Assembly (NCBI RefSeq): GCF_002002925.1 | Contig: NZ_CP019511.1 | Span: 4,091,515 to 4,155,514 of the forward strand | Direction of reading: 5' to 3' | DNA: 64,000 nt | DNA from: Sphingomonas sp. LM7 | GTDB taxonomy: Bacteria; Pseudomonadota; Alphaproteobacteria; Sphingomonadales; Sphingomonadaceae | In this document: positions 44,493 to 52,425 of the stretch, piece after piece | Layout: the number at the start of each line of letters is the position of its first letter | How positions within the stretch are numbered: the stretch's first letter is position 1 | Notes under the pieces: model-generated | Seen by the model: the letters and a program-made list of their open reading frames with translations, nothing else | Database searches by the model: none | What the model was told of the DNA's origin: nothing | Made by a program: the position numbers and the translations under genes

Positions 44493-45191
44493 TTAAAAGG
44501 GCCGGAAAAGGGCGACGACCGGCAGCGTGGCGAGAAGATCGCGGAACACCGATTGCGAGCCCGATCCGTCGACCACGACGATGTCGCCGCTGAACACTTG
44601 CGGATCCGCTGCTTCACCGCGGCGAATCATGGTGAGGTCGAACGCTGCCGCCATCCGCTTGCCTTCGACGGTGCGGAAAATCGCCACGCGCTTGGGATTG
44701 GCGTCCTTATCGACGCCCCGCGCCAGCGCGACGGCCTTGAGCAGCGTGAGGTCGCCCGTCGCAGGATATGCGCCGGGCAGTTTGACCGACCCGTCGATCG
44801 TCACGACGCGTGCCGCGGCCTCCTTGACCACGACAGTCACGTCCGGATCGCGCAAATAGCGCTCGTTCAACTTGGCGACGACGGTCTGCTTGATCTCCGC
44901 GGTCGTGTGCCCGGCCACGGGAACCGCGCCGATCAGCGGGATCGCGATATTGCCGACCGGATCGACCTGATAGTCCCGCGAAAGCTCTTCCACGCGGAAC
45001 ACGATGATCGAAAGCGTGTCGCCTGCAGAGAGGCGATAATCGGCGCCCGTCGACATCTTGGGCTGATCGGGAGGGCCGAAATCGGCGACGTCATAGGGCA
45101 CGGGCCCGCCGCGGGTGTTGCACCCCGCCAGCAGCGCACTGAAAAGCACGCATGCAATCATCGCGACCGGTTTGGCTGCTCGAACGCTCAT
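44493..45191 (-). CDS. wza: Wza-like polysaccharide export lipoprotein (short)
   Basis: Outer-membrane polysaccharide export (OPX) protein of 232 residues. Signal peptide with lipobox LLAGC, a Poly_export domain (YRLSAGDTLSIIVFRVEEL, LIGAVPVAGHTTAEI) and a following SLBB-like part (VVTIDGSVKLPGAYPATGDL). It is much shorter than E. coli Wza (379 residues) and ends LPVVALFRPF with no long barrel-forming C-terminal region, so it is a short OPX type and may need a partner outer-membrane channel. ATG at 45191 is chosen because it puts the signal peptide at the start. Confidence 0.9.
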   Translation of the reverse strand: MSVRAAKPVAMIACVLFSALLAGCNTRGGPVPYDVADFGPPDQPKMSTGADYRLSAGDTLSIIVFRVEELSRDYQVDPVGNIAIPLIGAVPVAGHTTAEIKQTVVAKLNERYLRDPDVTVVVKEAAARVVTIDGSVKLPGAYPATGDLTLLKAVALARGVDKDANPKRVAIFRTVEGKRMAAAFDLTMIRRGEAADPQVFSGDIVVVDGSGSQSVFRDLLATLPVVALFRPF

Positions 45192-45352
45192 GAAATTGAA
45201 TGCTCCATCGACCGTGGTCGCCCGCCTCGCGGGATGTTCATTTCCCCCGCCCATAGGACCGAATCCTATTCACGCGCAAGGGGTGCAAACTAGCTGCCAC
45301 AGCGCTCACAAATCATTCGACGCGGGATGGCGCCAGTGGCGCTGAAATCGCG

Positions 45353-46132
45353 CTATGCCGAAATATTGTCACCCGAAGTGCCAAGATATGTCTTCTCGGC
45401 AGCATCGATAACGAGGCATGTGAGCACGCCCGTTCGGTAAGCGCCGGTATCGATCGCGATTCTATTTCTACGCTCGACAATCTTTTCTACGATCGTGTGG
45501 CCATGAACGACGACAAAGCCATGATCGATGGAATCGCTCAGAAACGGCTCGCGAATCCATCGGAGGTCGCGGCGGCTCTGATCTTCAAGCGCAACCCCGG
45601 GACGTATTCCGGCGTGCACGAATAGGTAGTCGCCAAAACGAAACGTATCGGAAAGCTCGTTCAGAAACTTCAGATGATCTGACGGGATCGCGCCGCGAAG
45701 AGTTTCAAGCGCATCCTGCTCTTCCAAAGTCGTCAGCCGATCGGGGGACAACCCATAGCTCCGGACGCATTCGCGGCCGCCATATTCCAGCCAGTTGTCG
45801 AGAATTCCGGTTTCGCCGTTGAGGACGCGGAGGAAGAATTCCTCGTGGTTGCCGGCGAGGAAAACCATTCGGCTGCCGCGGCCACGATAGTTTCGCAGGA
45901 ATTCGATGACAGCGGCCGAGTCCGGTCCGCGATCGATGAAGTCGCCGAGGAAGATGATGTAGTTGCGATCAACCGGGCGCGCTGCCAGATCGGCTTCGAT
46001 TTTCGCAGTCAGTTCGCGGAGCAGGTCGAGGCGCCCGTGGATGTCGCCGATCGCGTAGGCCCGTGCGCCGGCGGGTCCGGACGGGGCGGGGGGTCCGCCA
46101 AGCGCAGACACAAATTTCCCCCACAAACTCAT
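45353..46132 (-). CDS. Metallophosphoesterase (PP2A-like Ser/Thr phosphatase)
   Basis: Calcineurin-like phosphatase of 259 residues. Metal-binding motifs are all there: YAIGDIHGRLDLL, FLGDFIDRGPDS, FLAGNHEEFFL, FVHAGIRPGV and VVVHGHTIVEK. Start is ATG at 46132. It is 161 bases from wza on the same strand and may be part of that transcript. Phosphatases opposing Wzc are usually low-molecular-weight PTPs (Wzb), and none is seen here; this enzyme could do that, but this is inference. Confidence 0.88.
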   Translation of the reverse strand: MSLWGKFVSALGGPPAPSGPAGARAYAIGDIHGRLDLLRELTAKIEADLAARPVDRNYIIFLGDFIDRGPDSAAVIEFLRNYRGRGSRMVFLAGNHEEFFLRVLNGETGILDNWLEYGGRECVRSYGLSPDRLTTLEEQDALETLRGAIPSDHLKFLNELSDTFRFGDYLFVHAGIRPGVALEDQSRRDLRWIREPFLSDSIDHGFVVVHGHTIVEKIVERRNRIAIDTGAYRTGVLTCLVIDAAEKTYLGTSGDNISA

Positions 46133-46390
46133 GCTTCTGACAATTCCAAATCGACCTATTCCGCGTCCATCTGCCAATGTGCGCAATCCCCGGCAAGTCA
46201 ATAACGCCGAGAGTGTGGATTGGGCTGCCATCCCGAGATCGGCGACCTTGGGGACGGAGGACGCTCCGGCTTTGGCCGATCAAGGCGACCGTAGGAAATC
46301 GCGTTGCCGGACGTGTCAGAAGGCCGGGCGGCTGCAATGCAGCGTCCCGATGCGCGGGGAAGTCGACGTTCCCGCGTCGGGCAAAAAAAA

Positions 46391-46410
46391 TGGCGGCCGT
46401 TAGGCCGCCA
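46391..46410 (-). terminator. Rho-independent terminator, minus strand
   Basis: Perfect 8-bp stem (TGGCGGCC 46391-46398 / GGCCGCCA 46403-46410), loop GTTA, followed on the minus strand by eight T (46390-46383). It lies 23 bases after the stop of the small gene at 46434. Confidence 0.85.
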
Positions 46411-46433
46411 TCCAAAACTCAAATACCGAAGGC

Positions 46434-46655
46434 TTACGGGCTTTCGGGATCGTCATCGTTGTTGGCGAGTGCAACTGCGCCGCCGATGATGGCGACGGTC
46501 GCAAGGACACCGATGATCACGGCCGGCGCCAGCTCGCTGTCATTCTCGCTCACCGTAGCGGCGCGCGAAAGCGAAAGCTTGGAGGCCGGAGCCGCCACAA
46601 CCGGGGTAGCTGCCATCGTAATGACTGCAGCCGCCGTAAGAAGCTTAGACAACAT
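46434..46655 (-). CDS. Small exported membrane protein, 73 residues
   Basis: ORF of 73 residues with GAGGGAG a few bases before ATG and a strong terminator 23 bases after the stop. A signal peptide (MLSKLLTAAAVITMAATPVVAA, cut near the last Ala) is followed by about 25 polar residues, a C-terminal hydrophobic segment (PAVIIGVLATVAIIGGAVAL) and an acidic end (NNDDDPESP). The hydrophobic tail could anchor it. Function unknown; its own promoter and terminator suggest an independent gene beside the EPS locus. Confidence 0.7.
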   Translation of the reverse strand: MLSKLLTAAAVITMAATPVVAAPASKLSLSRAATVSENDSELAPAVIIGVLATVAIIGGAVALANNDDDPESP

Positions 46656-46985
46656 TATTTTACTCCCTCTTCGAGCTCCGGTGCTCTCGTCAGGCGACCC
46701 TATGACATAGGAGTCCGCCCACGGCAACACCTCAAAATTCAAGCTCACGACAACTTAGCGTTGCCGTTGCTCGAACGCAACACTGGTCCGGTATATCCGA
46801 ACTCTTTGCTCACAACGTGGACCCGTGCTGCGAGCGCACGCATTTTCATAACGCGCTGCAGCATTAGTGCCAAGGGGTTAATGGACGGTAGTCCCATGCG
46901 GTTCGGGCCACAAGGACCACGCGCAGACGATTGTCGTCCCATCCTGCCACATTGTGAATGCCCGGCGGGCGTGGCTAAAGAAGCC
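46656..46985. other. Divergent intergenic region
   Basis: Thirty-hundred-base-scale gap (330 bases) between the divergent 73-residue gene and the M48 peptidase gene. No further ORF with a ribosome site is seen. It must contain both promoters and holds a short palindrome, listed separately. Confidence 0.5.
46699..46711. promoter_or_regulatory. Palindrome CCTATGACATAGG upstream of small gene
   Basis: CCTATG and CATAGG form a perfect 6-bp inverted repeat around a single A, 44 bases upstream of the ATG at 46655 on the minus strand. The location suits an operator; no regulator is known. Confidence 0.25.
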
Positions 46986-48044
46986 ATGGTTCGATTTCTC
47001 CGGCGCGCGATTCGATATTGTCGGGGATTCGCAGGCGTAGCGGCGAGTATCCCGCTGTTTTTCGGTTCGATTGCCGCACGGGCGGAGGCGAATCAGAGCG
47101 CCGAGGTTTTCGAGGCGGTTCGGAAGGCGGACCTCGATCTCGCCCTGATCGGCTGGCGGCTGGCAGTCGCCAATGCGCCGCTATGCGACCGTTTGGAGCC
47201 CGGAATCGGCTTTCAGCTCCATACGCTCGACCAATTCGACCAGGCATCGCGCGACGCGGCGCGGGCGCATTTCCAGTTCGCGACGCCGGTGGGGATCGAA
47301 GGCGTGCTCCCCGGCAGCCCGGCCGAGCAGGCGGGATTGCGCGCAGACGATTCGCTGGTTCGCGTCGGTTCGGTCGATATCGCGGCGATCCAGGGGAAGA
47401 GCGGCACGACCCAGCGACTCGTCGCCGCCCAATTGGCTATCGCGGGCTTGCCCCAGGGCCAGCCGATCGAAGTCCAAGCGATTCGCGCGGGATCACCGGT
47501 CACGCTGACCATCCGGCCGGTTCCGGCATGCCGTACCCGGTTCGAGCTAAGGCTCGCGCAAAACTATAGCGCCTCCGCCGACGGCACGATGGTCCAGGTC
47601 AGCTCGAAGTTCCTCGAAGCCTATACCGGCGAGCAGGTCGCGGCCGCCGTGGCGCACGAATTTTCACACAACATCCTGCGTCACCGCGAGCGGCTGGAGG
47701 CGCGCGGCGTGGATTTCGGAATGCTCTCAGGGTTCGGCGCCAACGTGAAGTATTTTCGGGAGACCGAGATTCGCGCCGATCTTCTGTCGGTCTATCTCTT
47801 GGCGAACGCGGGTTACTCTCCGGGTGCGTCGATCGCATTCTGGCGCAGCTTCGGGCCAAGCAAGGCGGGGGGCATCTTCCGCAGTCGATCCCATCCGCAC
47901 TGGCGCGACCGGGTGGCGACGCTCGAAGCCGAGATCGCCAAACTCGAGACGTTGCCGGCGCGTCCGGTCATTCCGTCCTGGCTGGCCGAGCGCGACCAGC
48001 CGCTGACCGGCGACTGGCAGTCGCTTCTCATCCGCAATCGTTGA
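46986..48044 (+). CDS. PDZ-domain M48-type metallopeptidase
   Basis: Exported zinc peptidase of 352 residues. Signal peptide (MVRFLRRAIRYCRGF...FGSIAARA), a PDZ domain (about 75-165; PVGIEGVLPGSPAEQAGL), then the catalytic domain with HEFSH zinc site in AAAVAHEFSHNILRHRERLE and the third ligand Glu in RETEIRADLLSVYLL. PDZ lies N-terminal to the protease. ATG at 46986 is chosen because the signal peptide follows directly. Role: envelope protein quality control, perhaps (inference). Convergent with wecC, nine bases apart. Confidence 0.85.
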   Translation: MVRFLRRAIRYCRGFAGVAASIPLFFGSIAARAEANQSAEVFEAVRKADLDLALIGWRLAVANAPLCDRLEPGIGFQLHTLDQFDQASRDAARAHFQFATPVGIEGVLPGSPAEQAGLRADDSLVRVGSVDIAAIQGKSGTTQRLVAAQLAIAGLPQGQPIEVQAIRAGSPVTLTIRPVPACRTRFELRLAQNYSASADGTMVQVSSKFLEAYTGEQVAAAVAHEFSHNILRHRERLEARGVDFGMLSGFGANVKYFRETEIRADLLSVYLLANAGYSPGASIAFWRSFGPSKAGGIFRSRSHPHWRDRVATLEAEIAKLETLPARPVIPSWLAERDQPLTGDWQSLLIRNR

Positions 48045-48053
48045 GGTGAAGGC

Positions 48054-49349
48054 TCAGCTCGCGAGTCGCAGCGCTTCGCTACGGCCAGGCGCGGGCTGAT
48101 CGGGCCATATGCCGCGCGTATCATAGACCTGCTTTTCGGCGCGCTCGTCGAGCGGGATCGAGCGGAACACGTCGTGATCGACCAGCACCACGAAGCTGGC
48201 ACAGGTTTCGATCGCCGAATCGACATCGATGAGCGTCGCGCCGGTGCCGTCGAAGCATGCGGGCAGGGCATCGGCATAGGGCTCGACGATCTGTACGCGC
48301 TCGCCGAACCGATTCGCGAGCGCAACTGCGATCTTGAGCGCCGGGCTCTCGCGGAAATCGTCGATATTGGCCTTGAAGGCGAGGCCCAGACAAGCGACCC
48401 GCGCCGCGGGGTCGGCCTCGACCATCGCTGATGCCTGGGCGATGACATGATCGACCTTGCCGTCGTTCACTTCGCGGGCGGTGCGGATCAGCGGGGTCTG
48501 CTCGGGCGCGGCGCTGACCAGGAACCACGGGTCCACCGCGATACAATGCCCGCCGACGCCTGGGCCCGGCGACAGGATGTTGACGCGCGGATGGCGGTTG
48601 GCGAGCCGGATGACTTCCCACACATCGACGCCCATGTGATCGGCGACCAGCGACAGCTCGTTGGCAAAGGCGATGTTGACGTCGCGGAACGCGTTCTCGG
48701 CGAGTTTGGTCATCTCGGCCGCCTTGGCAGTGGTGGTGACGCAGGCGCCGCGGACGAATCGGCGATAGAATTGCAGTGCCTTGCGTGCGCAGCGTGGGGT
48801 GATGCCGCCGATGACGCGGTCATTGTCGATCAGCTCGACGAGGATGCGGCCGGGCAGCACCCGCTCGGGGCAATAGGCGATGGCGACGTCCGCGCTGCCA
48901 GTGCAGTGGCCGGGGATCTTCAGATCGGGTCTGAGCTGTGCGAGCAGCGCGGCGACCTTCTCGGTAGTGCCAACGGGCGAAGTCGATTCGAGGATGACGA
49001 CGTCGCCGGCCTTGAGCACCACCGCGACGGTGGTCGCGGCCTTGAGGACATAGCCGATGTCGGGCGCATGATTCTCACGGAACGGCGTCGGCACGGCAAT
49101 GACGAACACATCCGAAGGTTCGATATGCAGCGAGGCGCGCAGATTGCCGCGTGCCACCACGCCCGAGACGAGGCCGTCGAGGTCGATCTCCTCGATATGG
49201 ACCTTGCCCGAATTGACGGTCTCGACGACGTGCTCATGGACGTCGACGCCCAGCACCCGGGCGCCGGTGCGCGCGATCACCGCGGCGGTGGGAAGGCCGA
49301 TATAGCCGAGGCCGAGAACGGCGACCTTGAGCTCAGAGTCCGAAACCAT
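48054..49349 (-). CDS. wecC: UDP-N-acetyl-D-mannosamine dehydrogenase
   Basis: Oxidises UDP-ManNAc to UDP-ManNAcA with NAD. The 431-residue protein has VAVLGLGYIGLPTAAVIA, VPTPFRENHAPD, ESTSPVGTTEKV, YCPERVLPGRI and VGGHCIAVDPWFLV with the active-site Cys. ATG at 49349 overlaps the wecB stop by 17 bases, so the pair are coupled. Together they make UDP-ManNAcA from UDP-GlcNAc. The product could be a residue of this EPS or of another cell-surface glycan. Confidence 0.94.
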   Translation of the reverse strand: MVSDSELKVAVLGLGYIGLPTAAVIARTGARVLGVDVHEHVVETVNSGKVHIEEIDLDGLVSGVVARGNLRASLHIEPSDVFVIAVPTPFRENHAPDIGYVLKAATTVAVVLKAGDVVILESTSPVGTTEKVAALLAQLRPDLKIPGHCTGSADVAIAYCPERVLPGRILVELIDNDRVIGGITPRCARKALQFYRRFVRGACVTTTAKAAEMTKLAENAFRDVNIAFANELSLVADHMGVDVWEVIRLANRHPRVNILSPGPGVGGHCIAVDPWFLVSAAPEQTPLIRTAREVNDGKVDHVIAQASAMVEADPAARVACLGLAFKANIDDFRESPALKIAVALANRFGERVQIVEPYADALPACFDGTGATLIDVDSAIETCASFVVLVDHDVFRSIPLDERAEKQVYDTRGIWPDQPAPGRSEALRLAS

Positions 49350-50463
49350 GTGCGACGATCCCTGCAATCCGCTCTGCTGCATGGCCGTCGCCGAACGGAT
49401 TGTGGGCGCGTGCCATGGCAGAATAGGCATGGGGTACGTCGAGGAGGGTTGAGATTTCGGAAACGATCCGGTCGGGATCGGTGCCGACCAGCTTTGCGGT
49501 GCCAGCCGCGACGCCTTCGGGGCGCTCCGTAGTCTCGCGCATCACCAGCACCGGCTTGCCGAGGGCGGGGGCTTCTTCCTGCACGCCGCCCGAATCGCTG
49601 AGGACGATTTCAGCCATGCCCAGCGCGCGGATGAAATGGGGGTAATCGAGCGGGTCGATGCGGCAGATGTTGGGCCGGTCGCCGAGCACGCGGTCCATCA
49701 CCGACACGACATTGGGATTGGGGTGCATCGGGAAGAGCACCGCAGTGTCGGACCGGTCGGCGATCCGGGCGATCGCGCCGGCGATCCCGGCCATGCCATC
49801 GCCGAAATTCTCGCGGCGATGCGTTGTGACGAGTATCAGCCGCTTGCCGGCGAACCGCTCGGCAATCGGGTCGAGGCCCGCGGCGAGCGACGTATCCGCG
49901 GCGATCCGCTCCCGGGTGGCGTGGAGCGCATCGATCACCGTGTTGCCAGTGACGTGGATCGTCGCAGTATCGATATTCTCGCGGCGCAGCGCATCGGCAG
50001 CGGTCTCGGTAGGGGCGAAATGCTGGTCGGCGATCGGGGCGACGATGCGGCGGTTCACTTCCTCCGGCCAGGGCTGGTAGATGTCGCCGGAGCGCAGCCC
50101 GGCCTCGACATGGCCGACCGGCACCTTCCGGTAATAGGCCGCGAGCGCTCCGACCATCGCGGTGGCCGTATCGCCCTGGACCAGGACCCGATCGGGCTTC
50201 TCGGCATCGAGCACCCTGCCGAGCCCGGTGAGCAGCCGCGCCGTGAGTTCATCGAGCGACTGGCCCGGCGTCATCACGTCGAGATCGACGTCAGGAACGA
50301 TCCCTGCGATTGCCAGCACCTGATCGAGCAGCCCGCGATGCTGTGCGGTGACGCAGGTACGAACCTGGAGCCCGCCATGCGCCTGAAGCGCCTGGACGAC
50401 CGGGAAAAGCTTAATCGCTTCGGGACGGGTGCCGAACACGATGAGGACCTTGGGTGCAGACAT
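49333..50463 (-). CDS. wecB: UDP-N-acetylglucosamine 2-epimerase
   Basis: Non-hydrolysing epimerase of 376 residues interconverting UDP-GlcNAc and UDP-ManNAc. VLIVFGTRPEAIKLFPV at the N-terminus, VLVQGDTATAMVGALAAY, GHVEAGLRSGDIYQPWPEE, VTTHRRENFGDGM and SDSGGVQEEAPALGKP are all present. It belongs to the WecB/MnaA branch, not the WbpI branch that epimerises diacetamido-uronic acids. First in the wecBC pair; diverges from galU. Confidence 0.95.
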   Translation of the reverse strand: MSAPKVLIVFGTRPEAIKLFPVVQALQAHGGLQVRTCVTAQHRGLLDQVLAIAGIVPDVDLDVMTPGQSLDELTARLLTGLGRVLDAEKPDRVLVQGDTATAMVGALAAYYRKVPVGHVEAGLRSGDIYQPWPEEVNRRIVAPIADQHFAPTETAADALRRENIDTATIHVTGNTVIDALHATRERIAADTSLAAGLDPIAERFAGKRLILVTTHRRENFGDGMAGIAGAIARIADRSDTAVLFPMHPNPNVVSVMDRVLGDRPNICRIDPLDYPHFIRALGMAEIVLSDSGGVQEEAPALGKPVLVMRETTERPEGVAAGTAKLVGTDPDRIVSEISTLLDVPHAYSAMARAHNPFGDGHAAERIAGIVAHGFGL

Positions 50464-50566
50464 GGCGCACTGCTTAGCGCCCGAGGCTTAAGACCGATAT
50501 AAGCGCGCGGGCCGATGCTTGATCGGGCCTTTTGGAACGGGCAAGGCCGCGGCCGAGGAGAGTTTC

Positions 50567-51427
50567 ATGATCAAGCCCCTGCGTAAGGCCGTATTCCCCG
50601 TCGGTGGCCTTGGCACCCGCTTCCTGCCCGCAACCAAGGCGATGCCCAAGGAAATGCTGCCGGTCGTGGATCGGCCGCTGATCCAGTACGCCGTCGATGA
50701 AGCAATCGAGGCCGGGATCGAGCAGATGATCTTCGTCACCGGCCGCGGCAAGAGTGCGATCGAGGACCATTTCGACATCGCATATGAGCTCGAGAAGACG
50801 ATGTCGTTGCGGGGCAAGTCGCTCGACGTGCTCGACGCGACGCGGTTGAAGCCGGGCGCAGTCGCCTATGTCCGCCAGCAGGAGCCGATGGGCCTCGGCC
50901 ACGCCGTGTGGTGTGCCCGCGACATCGTCGGCGACGAGCCCTTCGCGGTGCTGCTTGCCGATGATTTCATGGTCGGGAAACCCGGCTGTCTCAGGCAGAT
51001 GGTCGACGCGTATAACAGGGTCGGCGGAAACCTGATCTGTGCCGAGGAGGTCCCCGACGACCAGACGCATCGCTATGGCATCATCACGCCCGGCGGGCGC
51101 GACGGGGCGCTGACCGAAGTCAAAGGGTTGGTCGAAAAACCGGCAGCCGGCACCGCGCCGTCGAACCTGTCGGTGATCGGGCGCTATATCCTCCAGCCCG
51201 AAGTGATGGGCGTGCTGGAGAGTCAGGAAAAGGGCGCAGGAGGCGAGATCCAGCTGACCGACGCGATGTCGCGGATGATCGGCGACCAGCCCTTCCATGG
51301 AGTGACCTTTGCCGGGACGCGCTATGATTGCGGCGACAAGGCCGGGTTCATCCAGGCGAACATCGCGGTGGCGCTGGAGCGGGCGGACATCGGGCCGGCG
51401 GTGCGGGCGTTCATCGCAACGCGCTGA
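50567..51427 (+). CDS. galU: UTP-glucose-1-phosphate uridylyltransferase
   Basis: Makes UDP-glucose from UTP and glucose-1-phosphate, the source for Ugd and many sugars. The 286-residue protein has KAVFPVGGLGTRFLPATKAM, PKEMLPVVDRPLIQYAVDE, FVTGRGKSAIEDHFD and ERYDCGDK-like YDCGDKAGFIQAN. GAGGAG lies eight bases before the ATG. Stands alone with a hairpin downstream. Divergent from wecB; TATAAG at 50498 could be its -10. Confidence 0.96.
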   Translation: MIKPLRKAVFPVGGLGTRFLPATKAMPKEMLPVVDRPLIQYAVDEAIEAGIEQMIFVTGRGKSAIEDHFDIAYELEKTMSLRGKSLDVLDATRLKPGAVAYVRQQEPMGLGHAVWCARDIVGDEPFAVLLADDFMVGKPGCLRQMVDAYNRVGGNLICAEEVPDDQTHRYGIITPGGRDGALTEVKGLVEKPAAGTAPSNLSVIGRYILQPEVMGVLESQEKGAGGEIQLTDAMSRMIGDQPFHGVTFAGTRYDCGDKAGFIQANIAVALERADIGPAVRAFIATR

Positions 51428-51549
51428 GGCGGCGAAGTTGACGAAGTTGACTATTTCGCGCGAGTGGCGACGGTCAACCAGCGCTAAACGCGGGTCGTGC
51501 GTACGCCGTTCGGCGATAGTGGGCACACGCGCAAAGTAGACGATGCAAA

Positions 51550-51574
51550 GAGCGGCCGGGGGCACCGGCCGCTC
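51550..51574. terminator. GC-rich hairpin between convergent galU and msrB
   Basis: AGCGGCCGG (51551-51559) pairs with CCGGCCGCT (51565-51573) around GGGCA, extended by G-C. It lies between the convergent stops, so may slow transcription both ways, but neither side has a T run. Confidence 0.45.
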
Positions 51575-51610
51575 AAGCTAAGCAGACCAAATCCTACATT
51601 GGAACATGGT

Positions 51611-52060
51611 TCAGCCAGGCTGCTCGACCTGGTCGAGATAGGCGCCATAGCCCTGCGCCTCCATCTCGGCGCGCGGCACGAAGCGCAGTGACGCCGAATT
51701 GATGCAATAGCGCAGGCCGCCGCGATCGCGCGGGCCATCGTCGAAGACATGGCCGAGATGGCTGTCGCCGTTGGCCGAGCGGACTTCGGTGCGGACCATG
51801 CCGTGGGTGACGTCGCGCAGTTCGGCGACGTTGGCGGGCTCGATCGGCTTGGTGAAGCTCGGCCAGCCGCAGCCCGACTCATATTTGTCGGCCGAGGCGA
51901 ACAGCGGCTCGCCCGAGACGATATCGACGTAGATGCCCGGCTCCTTGTTGTTCAGGTATTTGCCGGTGCCGGGACGTTCGGTGCCGCTTTTCTGCGTCAC
52001 GAAGAATTCCTCGGGCGAAAGGGCGGCGAGCGCTTCGTCGGTCTTGCGATATTGGGTCAT
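51611..52060 (-). CDS. msrB: Peptide-methionine (R)-S-oxide reductase
   Basis: Reduces methionine-R-sulfoxide in proteins. The 149-residue protein has KEPGIYVDIVSGEPLF, SGCGWPSF, RTEVRSANGDSHLGHVF and the catalytic Cys in RYCINSASL. The two CxxC zinc pairs of some MsrB are absent, so this is the zinc-free form. Stand-alone gene convergent with galU. Confidence 0.95.
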   Translation of the reverse strand: MTQYRKTDEALAALSPEEFFVTQKSGTERPGTGKYLNNKEPGIYVDIVSGEPLFASADKYESGCGWPSFTKPIEPANVAELRDVTHGMVRTEVRSANGDSHLGHVFDDGPRDRGGLRYCINSASLRFVPRAEMEAQGYGAYLDQVEQPG

Positions 52061-52143
52061 GCGGATCTCCGTTTCGCGCAGCTATGTGGGGATGCCGGGC
52101 CGCGGGTTCCACAGGCGCGTCGCGATCGGCTATCGGCACGGGC

Positions 52144-52404
52144 ATGGCGAAGAAGAAACGCATCCTCACCGCGACCTTGTCGGACGGCTACGTCAAGACG
52201 ATCGGGCCGACCGCGGCGCCGTTCACGCATTACTGGCGCATCGTCGCGCATCTGGGCGGCGGGAAGACCGAGGTGTTCTGGGGGCACGCCAAATCGCTGC
52301 GCGAGGCGACAGGCAAGAAGGCCGCCACCGCCGACGCGGCGAAACAGCGCGGCTGGGAGCGCTATGATTTCGAGATCGTCGAGCTGGTCGAAACGCCCGG
52401 CTGA
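52144..52404 (+). CDS. Small conserved-looking hypothetical protein, 86 residues
   Basis: An 86-residue protein, start MAKKKRILTATLSDGYVKT at ATG 52144. Single globular-looking sequence, basic at the front (KKKR), with FTHYWRIVAHLGGGKTEVFW and ERYDFEIVELVET at the end. No family is recognised. It is 83 bases from divergent msrB and convergent with the epimerase gene (21 bases). It has no signal peptide and is probably cytoplasmic. Confidence 0.7.
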   Translation: MAKKKRILTATLSDGYVKTIGPTAAPFTHYWRIVAHLGGGKTEVFWGHAKSLREATGKKAATADAAKQRGWERYDFEIVELVETPG

Positions 52405-52425
52405 GGATCGGGCCGGGCTTTCAGG

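Noticed and set aside
16237..45191. Identification as a gellan/welan-type sphingan locus
   Set aside because: Initiator and Wzc/Wza resemble sphingan proteins, but the rmlABCD block, sphingan glycosyltransferases and type I secretion genes are missing, while amino-uronic-acid genes are present.
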